Below, one piece after another: positions 17,183-26,274 of a stretch of DNA of 64,000 nucleotides (its first letter is position 1; the number at the start of each line of letters is the position of its first letter). Under the pieces are notes generated by a model. The model did not search any database. It was not told the DNA's origin and saw nothing but the letters and a program-made list of their open reading frames with translations. Source of the stretch: JBNJFY01 sp051747265 (lineage in GTDB: Bacteria > Bacteroidota > Rhodothermia > Balneolales > Balneolaceae); contig JBNJFY010000002.1 in the NCBI GenBank assembly GCA_051747265.1, positions 1 through 64,000 of the forward strand, given 5' to 3'. Position numbers and translations under genes: made by a program.

Positions 17183-18652
17183 ATGGCAAAAAAAATTACA
17201 GAACAGTCTGACGACTATTCACAATGGTATCTCGATGTCATTAAAGAAGCGAAATTAGCAGAACATTCACCAGTGCGTGGGTGCATGGTAATTCGCCCCA
17301 ATGGATATGCCCTTTGGGAGAATATGAAGCAAGCCCTGGATGGCATGTTTAAGGAAACCGGCCACCAGAATGCCTACTTCCCACTATTTATTCCCAAAAG
17401 CTTCCTATCCAAAGAAGCCCAGCATGTGGAAGGCTTTGCCAAAGAGTGTGCCGTGGTTACCCATAGCCGATTGAAAAGTGTGGATGGTGGCGTGGAAGTG
17501 GATCCGGAATCTAAGTTGGAAGAAGAGTTGATTGTGCGCCCTACTTCGGAAACCATTATCTGGGATTCGTACCGTAATTGGATTCAGTCGTATCGAGATC
17601 TGCCTATCCTGGTAAACCAGTGGGCCAATGTGGTTCGCTGGGAGATGCGTACCCGACTGTTCTTACGGACCATGGAGTTTTTGTGGCAAGAGGGGCATAC
17701 CGCTCACGCTACCAAGGAAGAAGCCGTTACCGAAACCGAGCAGATGCTGGAAGTTTACCGCCGGTTTGCCGAAGATTACATGGCTATGCCGGTAATCAAA
17801 GGATTAAAAACCGAGTCTGAACGCTTTGCCGGTGCGGTGGAAACCTACTGTGTAGAAGCGCTGATGCAAGACAACAAAGCCTTGCAGGCGGGAACCTCGC
17901 ACTTTCTGGGCCAAAACTTTGCCAAGGCGTTTGATGTGAAGTTCCAGGATCAGGATGGCGAACACAAGTATGTTTGGGCCACCAGCTGGGGGGTATCCAC
18001 ACGTTTGATCGGTGGATTAATTATGACCCATTCGGATGATCAGGGATTGGTCATTCCGCCCAAGCTGGCACCCAATCAGGTGGTCATCGTACCGATTTAC
18101 TTTAACGACGATCAGCGCGCGGAAGTACTCGAATACGCCGCTCCCATTGTGCAAGAACTGCAAGATGCCGGTGTGCGCGTAAAGCTGGATGATCGCGACA
18201 ACTACAAACCCGGCTGGAAATTCAACCAACATGAGGTGGAAGGCGTACCTCTTCGTGTGGCAGTTGGCCCACGTGACATTAAAAATGACAATGTCGAACT
18301 GGCCCGCCGGGATACCGGGGACAAAAACCTGATCGATCGATCGGAATTAAAAGATACCGTAGTCAACTTGCTGGAGGAAATTCAGAACACCCTCTTTGAG
18401 CAAGCGCAACAACGGGTTGAGGATAATTCCCACTGGGTTGATGATTATGAGACGTTCAAGAAAGTCATCGACGAAGAGGGCGGCTTTGTGTACGCGCACT
18501 GGGATGGGACCGCGGAAACGGAAGCCCAGATCAAAGAAGAAACCAAAGCGACCATCCGCTGTATTCCATTGGATGGAGAAGCCGAGGAAGGCAAATGTAT
18601 GGTTACCGGCAAGCCCTCTAAGCAGCGGGTAATATTTGCCAAAGCCTATTAA
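17183..18652 (+). CDS. proS: Prolyl-tRNA synthetase, archaeal/eukaryotic-type (short form)
   Basis: The 489-residue class II enzyme opens with DDYSQWYLDVIKEAKLA, diagnostic of the archaeal/eukaryotic-like ProRS group. It lacks the roughly 180-residue editing insertion of the long bacterial form. Class II motif 2 (VNQWANVVRWEMRTR) and an FLRTMEFLWQEGHTAH catalytic segment are clear. The anticodon-binding domain (VVIVPIYF) and the C-terminal zinc-domain-like extension of this type follow. Without the insertion, editing of Ala-tRNA-Pro would need a free-standing factor such as YbaK/ProX, which is not in this window. The next gene starts 11 bases downstream. Confidence 0.96.
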   Translation: MAKKITEQSDDYSQWYLDVIKEAKLAEHSPVRGCMVIRPNGYALWENMKQALDGMFKETGHQNAYFPLFIPKSFLSKEAQHVEGFAKECAVVTHSRLKSVDGGVEVDPESKLEEELIVRPTSETIIWDSYRNWIQSYRDLPILVNQWANVVRWEMRTRLFLRTMEFLWQEGHTAHATKEEAVTETEQMLEVYRRFAEDYMAMPVIKGLKTESERFAGAVETYCVEALMQDNKALQAGTSHFLGQNFAKAFDVKFQDQDGEHKYVWATSWGVSTRLIGGLIMTHSDDQGLVIPPKLAPNQVVIVPIYFNDDQRAEVLEYAAPIVQELQDAGVRVKLDDRDNYKPGWKFNQHEVEGVPLRVAVGPRDIKNDNVELARRDTGDKNLIDRSELKDTVVNLLEEIQNTLFEQAQQRVEDNSHWVDDYETFKKVIDEEGGFVYAHWDGTAETEAQIKEETKATIRCIPLDGEAEEGKCMVTGKPSKQRVIFAKAY

Positions 18653-18663
18653 TCGTCTTGGCT

Positions 18664-19323
18664 ATGAAAACAAATTCACCACGGCCCATTCACCCCTGGT
18701 TAGACAAGGATGAATGGGCCCGGTGGATATCCGATACGTTCAACCCCTTGTTCGCACCGGTATATCTGGTACTCATTTTGATTTGGGAGCAGCTCCAATT
18801 CAATTGGACTAAGCTGGGCGCCTCACTTATCGCTCTTCTTTTCTTTGTGGCCATTCCTATGGGAGTTTTGCTGTGGTTTCAATCTCGTGGCCATATTCAA
18901 TCGCTGGATCTGGTCACCCGTCGTAAACGCATACGCCCATATTTATTAGCCCTGTTAAGTTACAGTGTGGGGATTTATGGGATTTACCTGCTAAACCTGT
19001 CCAATCATGCCATTGTACTTAGCCTGCTGCTATGCTTTTTGATCAATTCACTGGTTGGATTCATCATTACACTAGGTTGGAAAATCAGTATTCATACGGC
19101 CTCTCTTAGTACCGTGGTTACATTCGCTTGGTTAATGCTTTATTTCCGAATCATTGACAGCTCAAACGCGTTGTTCCTGATAGCGGTAGTTGGTACTATG
19201 GTATTACCGGCCTTGGCTTGGGCTCGTATGCATCTGCGTGTTCATACCAGAGCACAAATTATTTCCGGCATCATCATCGCCGCTTTATTGACCATCATAG
19301 AAACCTATTGGTTACTGACTTAA
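18664..19323 (+). CDS. PAP2-superfamily-like membrane protein, degenerate motifs
   Basis: This roughly 219-residue protein has about six membrane helices. Traces of all three PAP2 phosphatase motifs are visible: TRRKRIRPY for KX6RP, ISIHTASLS for PSGH, and RMHLRVHTRAQ for SRX5HX3D with Gln replacing the final Asp. The two histidines are kept. It may be a lipid phosphatase with altered motifs or an inactive relative. I chose the ATG at 18664 over the TTG at 18658. It is followed 15 bases later by nnr and is probably in one operon with proS, nnr and vanZ. Confidence 0.6.
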   Translation: MKTNSPRPIHPWLDKDEWARWISDTFNPLFAPVYLVLILIWEQLQFNWTKLGASLIALLFFVAIPMGVLLWFQSRGHIQSLDLVTRRKRIRPYLLALLSYSVGIYGIYLLNLSNHAIVLSLLLCFLINSLVGFIITLGWKISIHTASLSTVVTFAWLMLYFRIIDSSNALFLIAVVGTMVLPALAWARMHLRVHTRAQIISGIIIAALLTIIETYWLLT

Positions 19324-19338
19324 TCAAGAGATCTTGAT

Positions 19339-20886
19339 ATGACTGATCAACCTTATTTTTCCAACCTGGTATATTCGGCGGAAACCATTCGCCAATTAGA
19401 TCAAACTACCATTGAGAAGCTGGGTATACCCGGTTTTACGTTGATGGAAATAGCCGGGCGGGGCATGGCCAGAGGCGTACTGTCCAAGCTGGATCCAGCC
19501 TCAGAAGTTTTGATAGTTGCGGGGAAGGGGAATAATGGCGGAGACGCGCTGGTAATTGCCCGTTATTTATTAAGAGAGGGTCATCATATCAAACTCTATT
19601 TGATGAGTAGCCCCAATGAGCTCTCCGAAGATGCTCACACCAATTACAAGATTTTAGAACGCATAGCGTCATCTTGCCCGGGAAACCTGTCGGTTCTAAA
19701 TCCGGATGGTCAAACCGATCTTTCCCTGCGTCCCGCCACACCGGATGCGATCGTAGATGGACTGCTGGGCACGGGTCTCAATAGCGAGCTGCGTGGTCAT
19801 TATGCGGAGGTTGTGAAATGGATTAACGCTCAGGATATCCCCACCTATGCTGTGGATATCCCCACCGGTCTTCATCCGGATACCGGCGAAATTCTGGGCA
19901 ATGCCGTACAGGCCGATTATACTTGGACTTTCGGGGCTAATAAACCCGGGTTTTACCTTAACGAAGGTCCGAAAATCGCTAGAGGCGTTCACTTGATTGA
20001 ATTACCATTTCCTCCCCATGGATTGCTTTCGCCAAAGGCACGCATCCTTTCCGGATCCGAACAGTTTGCCAAAACCACAAATTGGGCTACCCATAAATAC
20101 GAAACGGGCGTGGTCTGGATTGTGGCTGGATCCAATGGGCTAACTGGAGCGGCTCGCTTGGCCGCACAAAGCGCCTGGGCGCAGGGAGCAGGCGCCGTGT
20201 TCTTAATCACGCCGCAGGGCCTTAGCGTGGAATTTTCCGATTTGGACCAGATTATCAAATGTCCTGTTGGAGAAGCCCACAATCGGAATTTTAAATCCGT
20301 ACATGTATCCGAAGTTTCTGATATGATCAAGGAACGTCCGGGCACCGTACTACTAGGTCCGGGCTTAGGCAGAGCACCTGAAACCGTGGATTTTGTGACC
20401 ACATTACTTCTGCAATTACAACAGCAGGTAGTCATTGACGCCGACGCGTTATGGGCCTTGAGCCAACAATGGGTGGAGAAACCCGCCGGGGCGTCATGGA
20501 TTCTGACTCCCCATCCCGGTGAACTTAAGCAACTCGGGCAGCAGTGGTCCGGCAACTCCATTCCTGATATTGCTGATGACGCGCAACGTTTATCGTATAT
20601 CCAATCGGCAGCTGATGAACATCAACTCACAATTTTATCCAAAGGGAAGCCCACCATATCCGCCTATCCGGATCAAGCACCCCTGATCACTTCCTATGAA
20701 ACCCGATTATTTGCCCGGGCCGGATTCGGCGATGTGCTCAGTGGCGCCATCGCAACGCACTGGTCCCGCGGATCGAGTGTAACAGCAGCGGTGGCTCAAG
20801 CGTTAGTAGAGGGGTGGCAGCGTGCCGATCAAATTTATATCCAAGGACGCTCTCCTCAACCTCTCGATTTATGTTCGGTTTTATGA
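19339..20886 (+). CDS. nnr: Bifunctional NAD(P)H-hydrate repair enzyme (epimerase + dehydratase)
   Basis: The 515-residue fusion protein repairs NADHX and NADPHX. Residues 1 to about 225 form the YjeF_N epimerase domain, with AGKGNNGGDALVIARYL near 55-70 and DIPTGLHPDTGE. Residues from about 230 form the ADP-dependent dehydratase with ribokinase-like fold: GSNGLTGAARLAAQSAW, LLGPGLGR, DADALW, LTPHPGELKQL and the GFGDVLSGAIA loop near the C-terminus. The length is typical of bacterial fusions. Its stop overlaps the vanZ start (ATGA), implying translational coupling. Confidence 0.95.
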   Translation: MTDQPYFSNLVYSAETIRQLDQTTIEKLGIPGFTLMEIAGRGMARGVLSKLDPASEVLIVAGKGNNGGDALVIARYLLREGHHIKLYLMSSPNELSEDAHTNYKILERIASSCPGNLSVLNPDGQTDLSLRPATPDAIVDGLLGTGLNSELRGHYAEVVKWINAQDIPTYAVDIPTGLHPDTGEILGNAVQADYTWTFGANKPGFYLNEGPKIARGVHLIELPFPPHGLLSPKARILSGSEQFAKTTNWATHKYETGVVWIVAGSNGLTGAARLAAQSAWAQGAGAVFLITPQGLSVEFSDLDQIIKCPVGEAHNRNFKSVHVSEVSDMIKERPGTVLLGPGLGRAPETVDFVTTLLLQLQQQVVIDADALWALSQQWVEKPAGASWILTPHPGELKQLGQQWSGNSIPDIADDAQRLSYIQSAADEHQLTILSKGKPTISAYPDQAPLITSYETRLFARAGFGDVLSGAIATHWSRGSSVTAAVAQALVEGWQRADQIYIQGRSPQPLDLCSVL

Positions 20887-21287
20887 AAAAAGTTCTCTTA
20901 ACACTGTTATATAACCGGGTATTCAGTTGGGCGTTTTTTCTTCTATTAACCGCGCTGATTTTAACCTTGATGTTGCTTCCGAGTGATCAGCTTTCGGACA
21001 CAACTATCTTTGATTATGACAAACTGGGCCACGCGCTTCTTTTTGGTAGTTGGGCGGTGTTATTGATTCAGATCACCCCCGGATATTCGAGGTCCCAACT
21101 TCCAGATAAACTCACCTACCTCTTGGTGGGCCTGCTAGCTCTTTGTTTTGGTGGAGTAATGGAGTTACTCCAATATCTGTTACCCATTTTTCGCAGCGCA
21201 TCTTGGGCAGATTTTATTGCGGATGCCATTGGTATTTTGGGTGGTACCTCTATCCATTATTACCTGACCCGGCGATTTAGCAAGTAA
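20883..21287 (+). CDS. VanZ-like family membrane protein
   Basis: The 134-residue protein has four membrane helices, and the DYDKLGHALLFG and SWADFIADAIGILGG segments match the VanZ-like domain. The family name comes from teicoplanin resistance, but single-copy members in non-resistant bacteria have no established role. I chose the ATG at 20883, which overlaps the nnr stop as ATGA; an in-frame ATG at 20871 would add four residues. It is the last gene of the proS-nnr run. Confidence 0.8.
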   Translation: MKKVLLTLLYNRVFSWAFFLLLTALILTLMLLPSDQLSDTTIFDYDKLGHALLFGSWAVLLIQITPGYSRSQLPDKLTYLLVGLLALCFGGVMELLQYLLPIFRSASWADFIADAIGILGGTSIHYYLTRRFSK

Positions 21288-21504
21288 CTTTTTTAGAAAG
21301 TCCATCAATCTCATACCTATTTTTGTTTTTAAGCCCAACCGTCCAAATGACCTTACCTTCCAATTAAAAAATAATTACCCACGTAAATCGTTTAACAATT
21401 AGATTTAAAACTCATTAATTATTACAAATACTCCTTGCAACCGAATAGAATTCTCAGTTTTTTAGAGATCGATTATCCCAATAGTCTAAATTAAATAAAC
21501 CGCT

Positions 21505-22164
21505 ATGAGTACAGAGCGAAAAAAGCCAGAAGCGGATCTTCGAAATTACTACACTCTCATTTTAGAGGGTGGTTTGATCGTAGCACTGGCCATTTTTGTA
21601 TTAGCCTTCAAGGTTGACCTGCGCACCGAGCAAAAAGAGATTAAGATGGTGGAGAAGCAGGAGACCGTCAAAATGGAAGAAGTTGAACGAACCAAGCAGG
21701 TGGAGAAACCACCACCGCCACCGCGTCCACCAGTACCGGTTGAGGTACCTAATGACGAAGTGATCGAAGATGAAATTATTGACCTCGATGCCGATTTGGA
21801 TCTGGATGGCCCGGTAGAGATGCCGCCTCCACCGCCACCGGCTGAAGAAGAAGAGGAAGAAGAAGTCTTCGTTGTGGTTGAGCGCATGCCTGAACTCAAA
21901 GGAGGTCAACAAGCTCTCTACGATGAGATCGAATATCCTGAATTAGCTCGAAAAGCCGGTATCGAAGGGCGTGTATTTGTGGAATTCATAGTTGACGAAA
22001 ATGGAAACGTGACCAATCCTCGTGTTGTCCGTGGAATCGGCGGCGGTTGTGACGAGGAAGCGCTCCGTGCCGTAAAGCAAATGAGTTTCACTCCCGGTAT
22101 GCAACGTGGACGACCTGTTAAAGTAAAATACAGTCTCCCCGTGATGTTTAAGCTGCAGAACTAA
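21505..22164 (+). CDS. TonB family energy transducer
   Basis: The 219-residue protein has one membrane anchor near 15-33 (LEGGLIVALAIFVLAFKV), a Glu/Lys-rich helix and Pro-rich stretches around 62-78 and 104-112. An acidic Glu tract precedes a C-terminal TonB domain (PELARKAGIEGRVFVEFIVD to the end). It would transmit proton-motive force from ExbB/ExbD to outer-membrane receptors. No exbB, exbD or receptor gene is adjacent, so the partner is unknown. The C-terminal GIGGGCDEEALRAVKQMSF matches FCB-group TonB proteins. A terminator follows 24 bases past the stop. Confidence 0.92.
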   Translation: MSTERKKPEADLRNYYTLILEGGLIVALAIFVLAFKVDLRTEQKEIKMVEKQETVKMEEVERTKQVEKPPPPPRPPVPVEVPNDEVIEDEIIDLDADLDLDGPVEMPPPPPPAEEEEEEEVFVVVERMPELKGGQQALYDEIEYPELARKAGIEGRVFVEFIVDENGNVTNPRVVRGIGGGCDEEALRAVKQMSFTPGMQRGRPVKVKYSLPVMFKLQN

Positions 22165-22187
22165 GCAGCCACCGGATTCCGATATAC

Positions 22188-22224
22188 AAAAGGCGAATCG
22201 AGTAACTTCGATTCGCCTTTTTTC
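22188..22224. terminator. Terminator after tonB
   Basis: The 14-base arms AAAAGGCGAATCGA (22188-22201) and TCGATTCGCCTTTT (22208-22221) pair perfectly around a 6-base loop, and the T-run continues. The A-run on the left also allows use by the convergent Nudix gene. Confidence 0.9.
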
Positions 22225-22235
22225 ATTGCTTTCAG

Positions 22236-22700
22236 TTAATGCTCATTATACCAGCGATGAAAATGAAGCAGAAGCATCTTCAGGTTTTCAAAGGCTACCA
22301 TATCTTTAGCCTTATAAAGCTGAACCCAAGCTACTTCATCTATCTGCTCTTCCGCTTGGGGGATTAGCTGGTCCTGCTCGTGCTTTGGCATCCGCATAGC
22401 ATACCAATGGGTGGTTTTATCAAACGTTTGTCCACCTCGTTCAAAGGTATGATATGTTTTAATTAGCTCGCCAACGATCACCGGAAGGTTACAGCCCACT
22501 TCCTCGGCTACCTCCCGGCGCGCGCATTCCTCGATGGTTTCATCGTCTTCTAACTTTCCCTTGGGTAAATCCCATACCCCACGACGATGGATAAGTAAAA
22601 CTTCGGGCTCTCCCTTGGGGCCGGATTTATCCAGAACCCGAAAAAGAACCCCACCGCCGGCTAGTTCTTCGATGGCCTCGGGTGATTTTTCATCAGACAT
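22236..22700 (-). CDS. Nudix hydrolase
   Basis: The 154-residue protein contains a full Nudix box at about residues 48-70 (GKLEDDETIEECARREVAEE followed by VGC), with the Glu residues needed for metal binding. The preceding VLLIHRRGVWDLPKGK fits enzymes that hydrolyse nucleoside-diphosphate-linked substrates; the exact substrate cannot be read from the sequence. I chose the ATG at 22700, one base after the upstream DUF1844 stop. A longer open frame to 22793 would overlap that gene out of frame. Confidence 0.88.
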   Translation of the reverse strand: MSDEKSPEAIEELAGGGVLFRVLDKSGPKGEPEVLLIHRRGVWDLPKGKLEDDETIEECARREVAEEVGCNLPVIVGELIKTYHTFERGGQTFDKTTHWYAMRMPKHEQDQLIPQAEEQIDEVAWVQLYKAKDMVAFENLKMLLLHFHRWYNEH

Positions 22701-22701
22701 A

Positions 22702-23073
22702 TTAGGAGTCGTCACTTTGAGAAGAAGTTTGTTCTTCACCGGCTGTATTCTCAGCTCCGTCGGAATCGCCCTCATCTTCTTTTTCAGACTCACTGGCGTA
22801 ATTCAGACGAAGATTTTTCAACGTCTCCGCCAAAAAATTCTTCATTTCCTTCGGCAAATTACCCTCGGTGTATGTTTGGAGCATCTCCAGGGTATCAATC
22901 GCATACTTCGCCGAATTCATATCTCGCTCTATTTTGTCGGTGGCCGGATTCTTGATTTTACCCATGCCCATCATAGCAATCTGCTGATGTTGCTGAATCA
23001 ACATCATAAAGAGCAGTTGTTGCTGTTGTTCTTCGTTAAGATTATCTCCATTAAGTGTTGACGGATCTAACAT
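22702..23073 (-). CDS. DUF1844 family protein
   Basis: The 123-residue acidic, helical protein has a Gln-rich start (EEQQQQLLFMMLIQQHQQIAM). The later DMNSAKYAIDTLEMLQTYTEGNL region is the DUF1844 core. The C-terminus is a Ser/Glu/Asp-rich tail, probably disordered. The family is conserved in many phyla but has no established function. It precedes the Nudix gene, separated by a single base, and both are presumably co-translated. Confidence 0.75.
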   Translation of the reverse strand: MLDPSTLNGDNLNEEQQQQLLFMMLIQQHQQIAMMGMGKIKNPATDKIERDMNSAKYAIDTLEMLQTYTEGNLPKEMKNFLAETLKNLRLNYASESEKEDEGDSDGAENTAGEEQTSSQSDDS

Positions 23074-23246
23074 ACTGTTTGTGGTTTTGGATTTTAGAGG
23101 TAATCAAATTGAGTTTGCACTAACGTGATAAAAAATAAAGAATTATTCAGCATTCCCCTTTATAGTTTTGTCACCTTATTCTATGTTCAGCTTTAGTCTT
23201 AATTCAACCAGAATTTCAAACGTAATTTAAAACATCAGTTTGACTT

Positions 23247-24467
23247 ATGGCCACCATACATCCATTTAAAGCCTGGCACCCTAAAGCAACGGCCGTTCAA
23301 AACATCTCCTGCCCTCCTTACGATGTGATCTCCACTGAAGAGGCGCGCGAGCTGGCCGACGGAAAACCATACAGTTTTCTGAATGTCATCCGACCGGAGA
23401 TCAACTTGCCTAATTTAGAGGATGCCTATGATGACCGGGTCTATCGTGAAGGCCGAAAGCAGATCCGGCGGTTTATGAAAGAAGGATTGCTTCAGCAAGA
23501 TGATGAAGAAGCAGTGTATATTTATCGTCTGATTATGGGCCAACGTTCCCAAATGGGAATCTTTACCTGTGTGTCTGTGCAAGATTACGATGATGAAGTG
23601 ATTTTGAAGCACGAACTGACCCGTCCCACCAAAGAAGACGATCGTACTCGCCATATCAAGACCCAGGAAGCCCATGCAGAGCCGGTGATGATGACTTTCA
23701 AGGACACACAAGGGGTGGGAAAGGAAGCCGCTCATATCGCCAATATGAATGATCCCCTGTTTGACTTTACTTCTGATGATGGCGTTCGCCACACCGTCTG
23801 GCGCACCACTGAAAATGAGCTGTTTACCGAGGCTTTTGATCATATCGATCATTTGTATATCGCTGATGGGCACCATCGTTGTAAAAGCGCCTCTCGTGTG
23901 GCGGCCGAACTGCGTGAAGAACGCGGCCCGGCACCGGAAGGCACTACTCCTGAATATGAATATTTCCCGGCGGTGCTCTTCCCCATGAACCAGATGCACA
24001 TCATGTCTTATAATCGCATCATCAAACAGGTGCCCGGACATTTCTGGAAAAATCTGACCACTAATTTTGAGGTGCAAGAAGATGTGGATCCCGAACCTTC
24101 CCAAAAGGGCAAGTTGACCCTCTACTATCAAGGCACTTGGTATGGTTTGACCTTACCGGATCCAGAGGATGACGCCAACGCGGCTGAGAAACTGGATGTC
24201 TCCTTGCTGCAACAACATATTCTGGAACCGATGCTGGATATCACCGATCAACGCACCGATGAGAATGTGGATTTTGTGGGCGGGATTCGAGGCAGTGATC
24301 ACTTGGAGGAGTTGGTAGACGAGGGACATGCCCAGTTAGCGATCGGATTGTACCCTACCAGTATCGAAGAACTCGTAGAAGTGTCTGATGAAGGGCTTCT
24401 GATGCCTCCCAAGTCCACCTGGTTCGAGCCTAAATTACGATCGGGTATTTTAGTACATACCTTTTAG
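23247..24467 (+). CDS. DUF1015 family protein linked to serine biosynthesis
   Basis: This 406-residue cytoplasmic protein starts IHPFKAWHPKATAVQNISCP and PYDVIS, the hallmark of DUF1015. A conserved LYIADGHHRCKSASRVA segment follows around residue 209-225 and resembles a ParB/Srx-like active region. The family is often encoded beside serC or serA in FCB-group genomes, as here, where serC starts 28 bases downstream. A role tied to phosphoserine or serine metabolism, such as serine phosphorylation, is suggested by this linkage but not proven by the sequence. Confidence 0.8.
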   Translation: MATIHPFKAWHPKATAVQNISCPPYDVISTEEARELADGKPYSFLNVIRPEINLPNLEDAYDDRVYREGRKQIRRFMKEGLLQQDDEEAVYIYRLIMGQRSQMGIFTCVSVQDYDDEVILKHELTRPTKEDDRTRHIKTQEAHAEPVMMTFKDTQGVGKEAAHIANMNDPLFDFTSDDGVRHTVWRTTENELFTEAFDHIDHLYIADGHHRCKSASRVAAELREERGPAPEGTTPEYEYFPAVLFPMNQMHIMSYNRIIKQVPGHFWKNLTTNFEVQEDVDPEPSQKGKLTLYYQGTWYGLTLPDPEDDANAAEKLDVSLLQQHILEPMLDITDQRTDENVDFVGGIRGSDHLEELVDEGHAQLAIGLYPTSIEELVEVSDEGLLMPPKSTWFEPKLRSGILVHTF

Positions 24468-24495
24468 CAATATCAATCATCAATCCGTATTCGTC

Positions 24496-25575
24496 ATGAA
24501 TAGAGTGTATAATTTTAGCGCAGGTCCAGCTACGTTACCTACCTCCGTGTTACGTGAGGTCAAAGAAGAACTCTTGGATTACGCCGGGCGTGGCCGCTCC
24601 ATTATGGAAATGAGCCACCGCAGCGAAGAGTATGAAGCCATCGACAAGCAGGCCAAACAACGCATCAAGGATCTAGTGGGATTGGATGATCGATTTCACA
24701 TCCTGTTTCTGCAAGGGGGAGCTAGCGCGCAGTTTATGCAAGTGCCGCTAAACTTGTTGCGGGAGGATCAGACCGCGGACTATATCGATACCGGTCGCTG
24801 GTCGGCCAAGGCCATCAAAGAAGCTGAGCGCTATGGCCAAATCAATGTGGCCTACTCCAGCGCTGATGATTCGTATGATCATGTGCCTTCGCCGGACCAA
24901 CTCGAACTCGCCGACGATGCCCAATTCGTGCATTTTACGTCCAACAATACGGTAGCGGGAACCCAATTTCCCACGGAGCCCGAGACCAACGGTGTGCCGT
25001 TGATTTGCGATGCCTCCTCTGATTTCCTCTCTCGCTCTATTGATGTGGGTCGATATGGATTGATTTATGCCGGAGCTCAAAAAAACGCGGGTCCGGCCGG
25101 AGTTACCGTGGTGATCATTCGGGATGATCTGTTACAAGCTTCTAAAACCGACGAGATTCCCACCATTTTGAACTATCGCACTCATGCCGAGAAGATCTTC
25201 AACACCCCACCGGTATTCGCGGTGTACGTGATGAACAAAGTGCTGGGCTGGATAGAAGATCAAGGCGGGATCCCCCATTTTGAGCGGCTTAATCAACAAA
25301 AAGCCCAACTTATTTACGATATCATTGATGAGGATGAATATTACCGAGGCGCTGTTCGCGAGGATTCGCGCAGCTTGATGAATATCACTTTTCGACTGCC
25401 CAGTGAAGAGCTTGAAGCCAAGTTCTTGAAAGAAGCCGAAGAAAACGAGCTGGTTACCTTGAAAGGACATCGCAGCGTGGGCGGTATTCGAGCCAGTATT
25501 TACAACGCTATGTCGATGGATGGGGTGCTGGCCCTGGCGGAGTTTATGAAGATCTTCCGAGCGGCCAACGGCTAA
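24496..25575 (+). CDS. serC: Phosphoserine aminotransferase
   Basis: The 359-residue fold-type I PLP enzyme opens with VYNFSAGPATLPTSVL, the SerC signature. The PLP lysine is Lys196 in GAQKNAGPAG, and RSVGGIRASIYNAMS near the C-terminus binds substrate phosphate. It converts 3-phosphohydroxypyruvate and glutamate to phosphoserine in serine synthesis and can serve pyridoxal-phosphate synthesis. It forms an operon with the DUF1015 gene. No phosphoglycerate dehydrogenase gene is adjacent. The stop lies three bases from the convergent rhomboid gene. Confidence 0.97.
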   Translation: MNRVYNFSAGPATLPTSVLREVKEELLDYAGRGRSIMEMSHRSEEYEAIDKQAKQRIKDLVGLDDRFHILFLQGGASAQFMQVPLNLLREDQTADYIDTGRWSAKAIKEAERYGQINVAYSSADDSYDHVPSPDQLELADDAQFVHFTSNNTVAGTQFPTEPETNGVPLICDASSDFLSRSIDVGRYGLIYAGAQKNAGPAGVTVVIIRDDLLQASKTDEIPTILNYRTHAEKIFNTPPVFAVYVMNKVLGWIEDQGGIPHFERLNQQKAQLIYDIIDEDEYYRGAVREDSRSLMNITFRLPSEELEAKFLKEAEENELVTLKGHRSVGGIRASIYNAMSMDGVLALAEFMKIFRAANG

Positions 25576-25578
25576 CTA

Positions 25579-26178
25579 TTAGTTTCCGCCGAAATAACTC
25601 ATTCCATATAACTGGCTCAGCATTTGCGGCTGAGCCAGTGCCATAAATACGAGGCCATACACCGCCCCCGCAATGTGTGCTTCGTGATTGATCTTCCCCT
25701 GCTCCTGTTTGCTGGCGTACATACTGTAAGCCAGATACAAAAAACCGAACACAAAGGCCGGTATGGGAATAGGAATAAACATGATATACAGCGATTCCAG
25801 TGGATAGATCAGAATAAAGGCGAATAACACACTTTCCACCGCTCCGGAGGCTCCCAGCGTAGCGTAATCCGGATCCGACTTAAATTTAATCAGCGATGGG
25901 ATTCCAGACACAATGAGGGCCGATATATACAGAAGCACGTACATAGGCCCGCCCAAGGTTCGCTCCATCACTAAACCGAAGAAATAGAGCGTAAACATAT
26001 TGACAAATAGATGACCCAAACTGGCATGTAATAATCCCGAGGTGATCAGTTGGTACCAGCGCTGTTCCCGAATGGTGTAATAGGGGCGCAAAATACCTTC
26101 TTCAATAATTTGAGGAACCACATAAAGTGCTGCCAAAGACACCGCGGTAGTAATGGCAATAATGATCAGCGTAATCAT
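25579..26178 (-). CDS. Rhomboid-family intramembrane serine protease
   Basis: The 199-residue protein has about six membrane helices. The active site is readable: HLFVNM (Asn60) near the oxyanion region, catalytic Ser111 in TLGASGAVE and catalytic His168 in HEAHIAG. Rhomboids cleave transmembrane segments of client proteins inside the bilayer. No extra soluble domain is attached, and no client is suggested by its neighbours. Its upstream region is shared with the tRNA-Thr promoter. Confidence 0.9.
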   Translation of the reverse strand: MITLIIIAITTAVSLAALYVVPQIIEEGILRPYYTIREQRWYQLITSGLLHASLGHLFVNMFTLYFFGLVMERTLGGPMYVLLYISALIVSGIPSLIKFKSDPDYATLGASGAVESVLFAFILIYPLESLYIMFIPIPIPAFVFGFLYLAYSMYASKQEQGKINHEAHIAGAVYGLVFMALAQPQMLSQLYGMSYFGGN

Positions 26179-26231
26179 AATATTTCTCTATCCAAATATA
26201 TGTGAAGCCCATTAATGTACATAAAAAGTGG

Positions 26232-26263
26232 TTGTCATGGGTAATCGGAAATTGCTATATTTG
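26232..26263 (+). promoter_or_regulatory. Putative promoter upstream of tRNA-Thr(CGU)
   Basis: TTGTCA at 26232-26237 and TATATT at 26256-26261 are 18 bases apart. The -10 region reads TATATTTG, which also matches the TAnnTTTG element used by Bacteroidota-type primary sigma factors. Transcription would start near 26268. Confidence 0.5.
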
Positions 26264-26274
26264 GAGGCTTTCAT

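Noticed and set aside
21549..21912. Minus-strand Ser/Gly-rich and Trp/Arg-rich open frames within tonB
   Set aside because: These are shadows of the Pro/Glu-rich codons of the TonB linker.
22701..22793. N-terminal extension of the Nudix protein
   Set aside because: It overlaps the end of the DUF1844 gene in another frame, while the ATG at 22700 follows that stop by one base.
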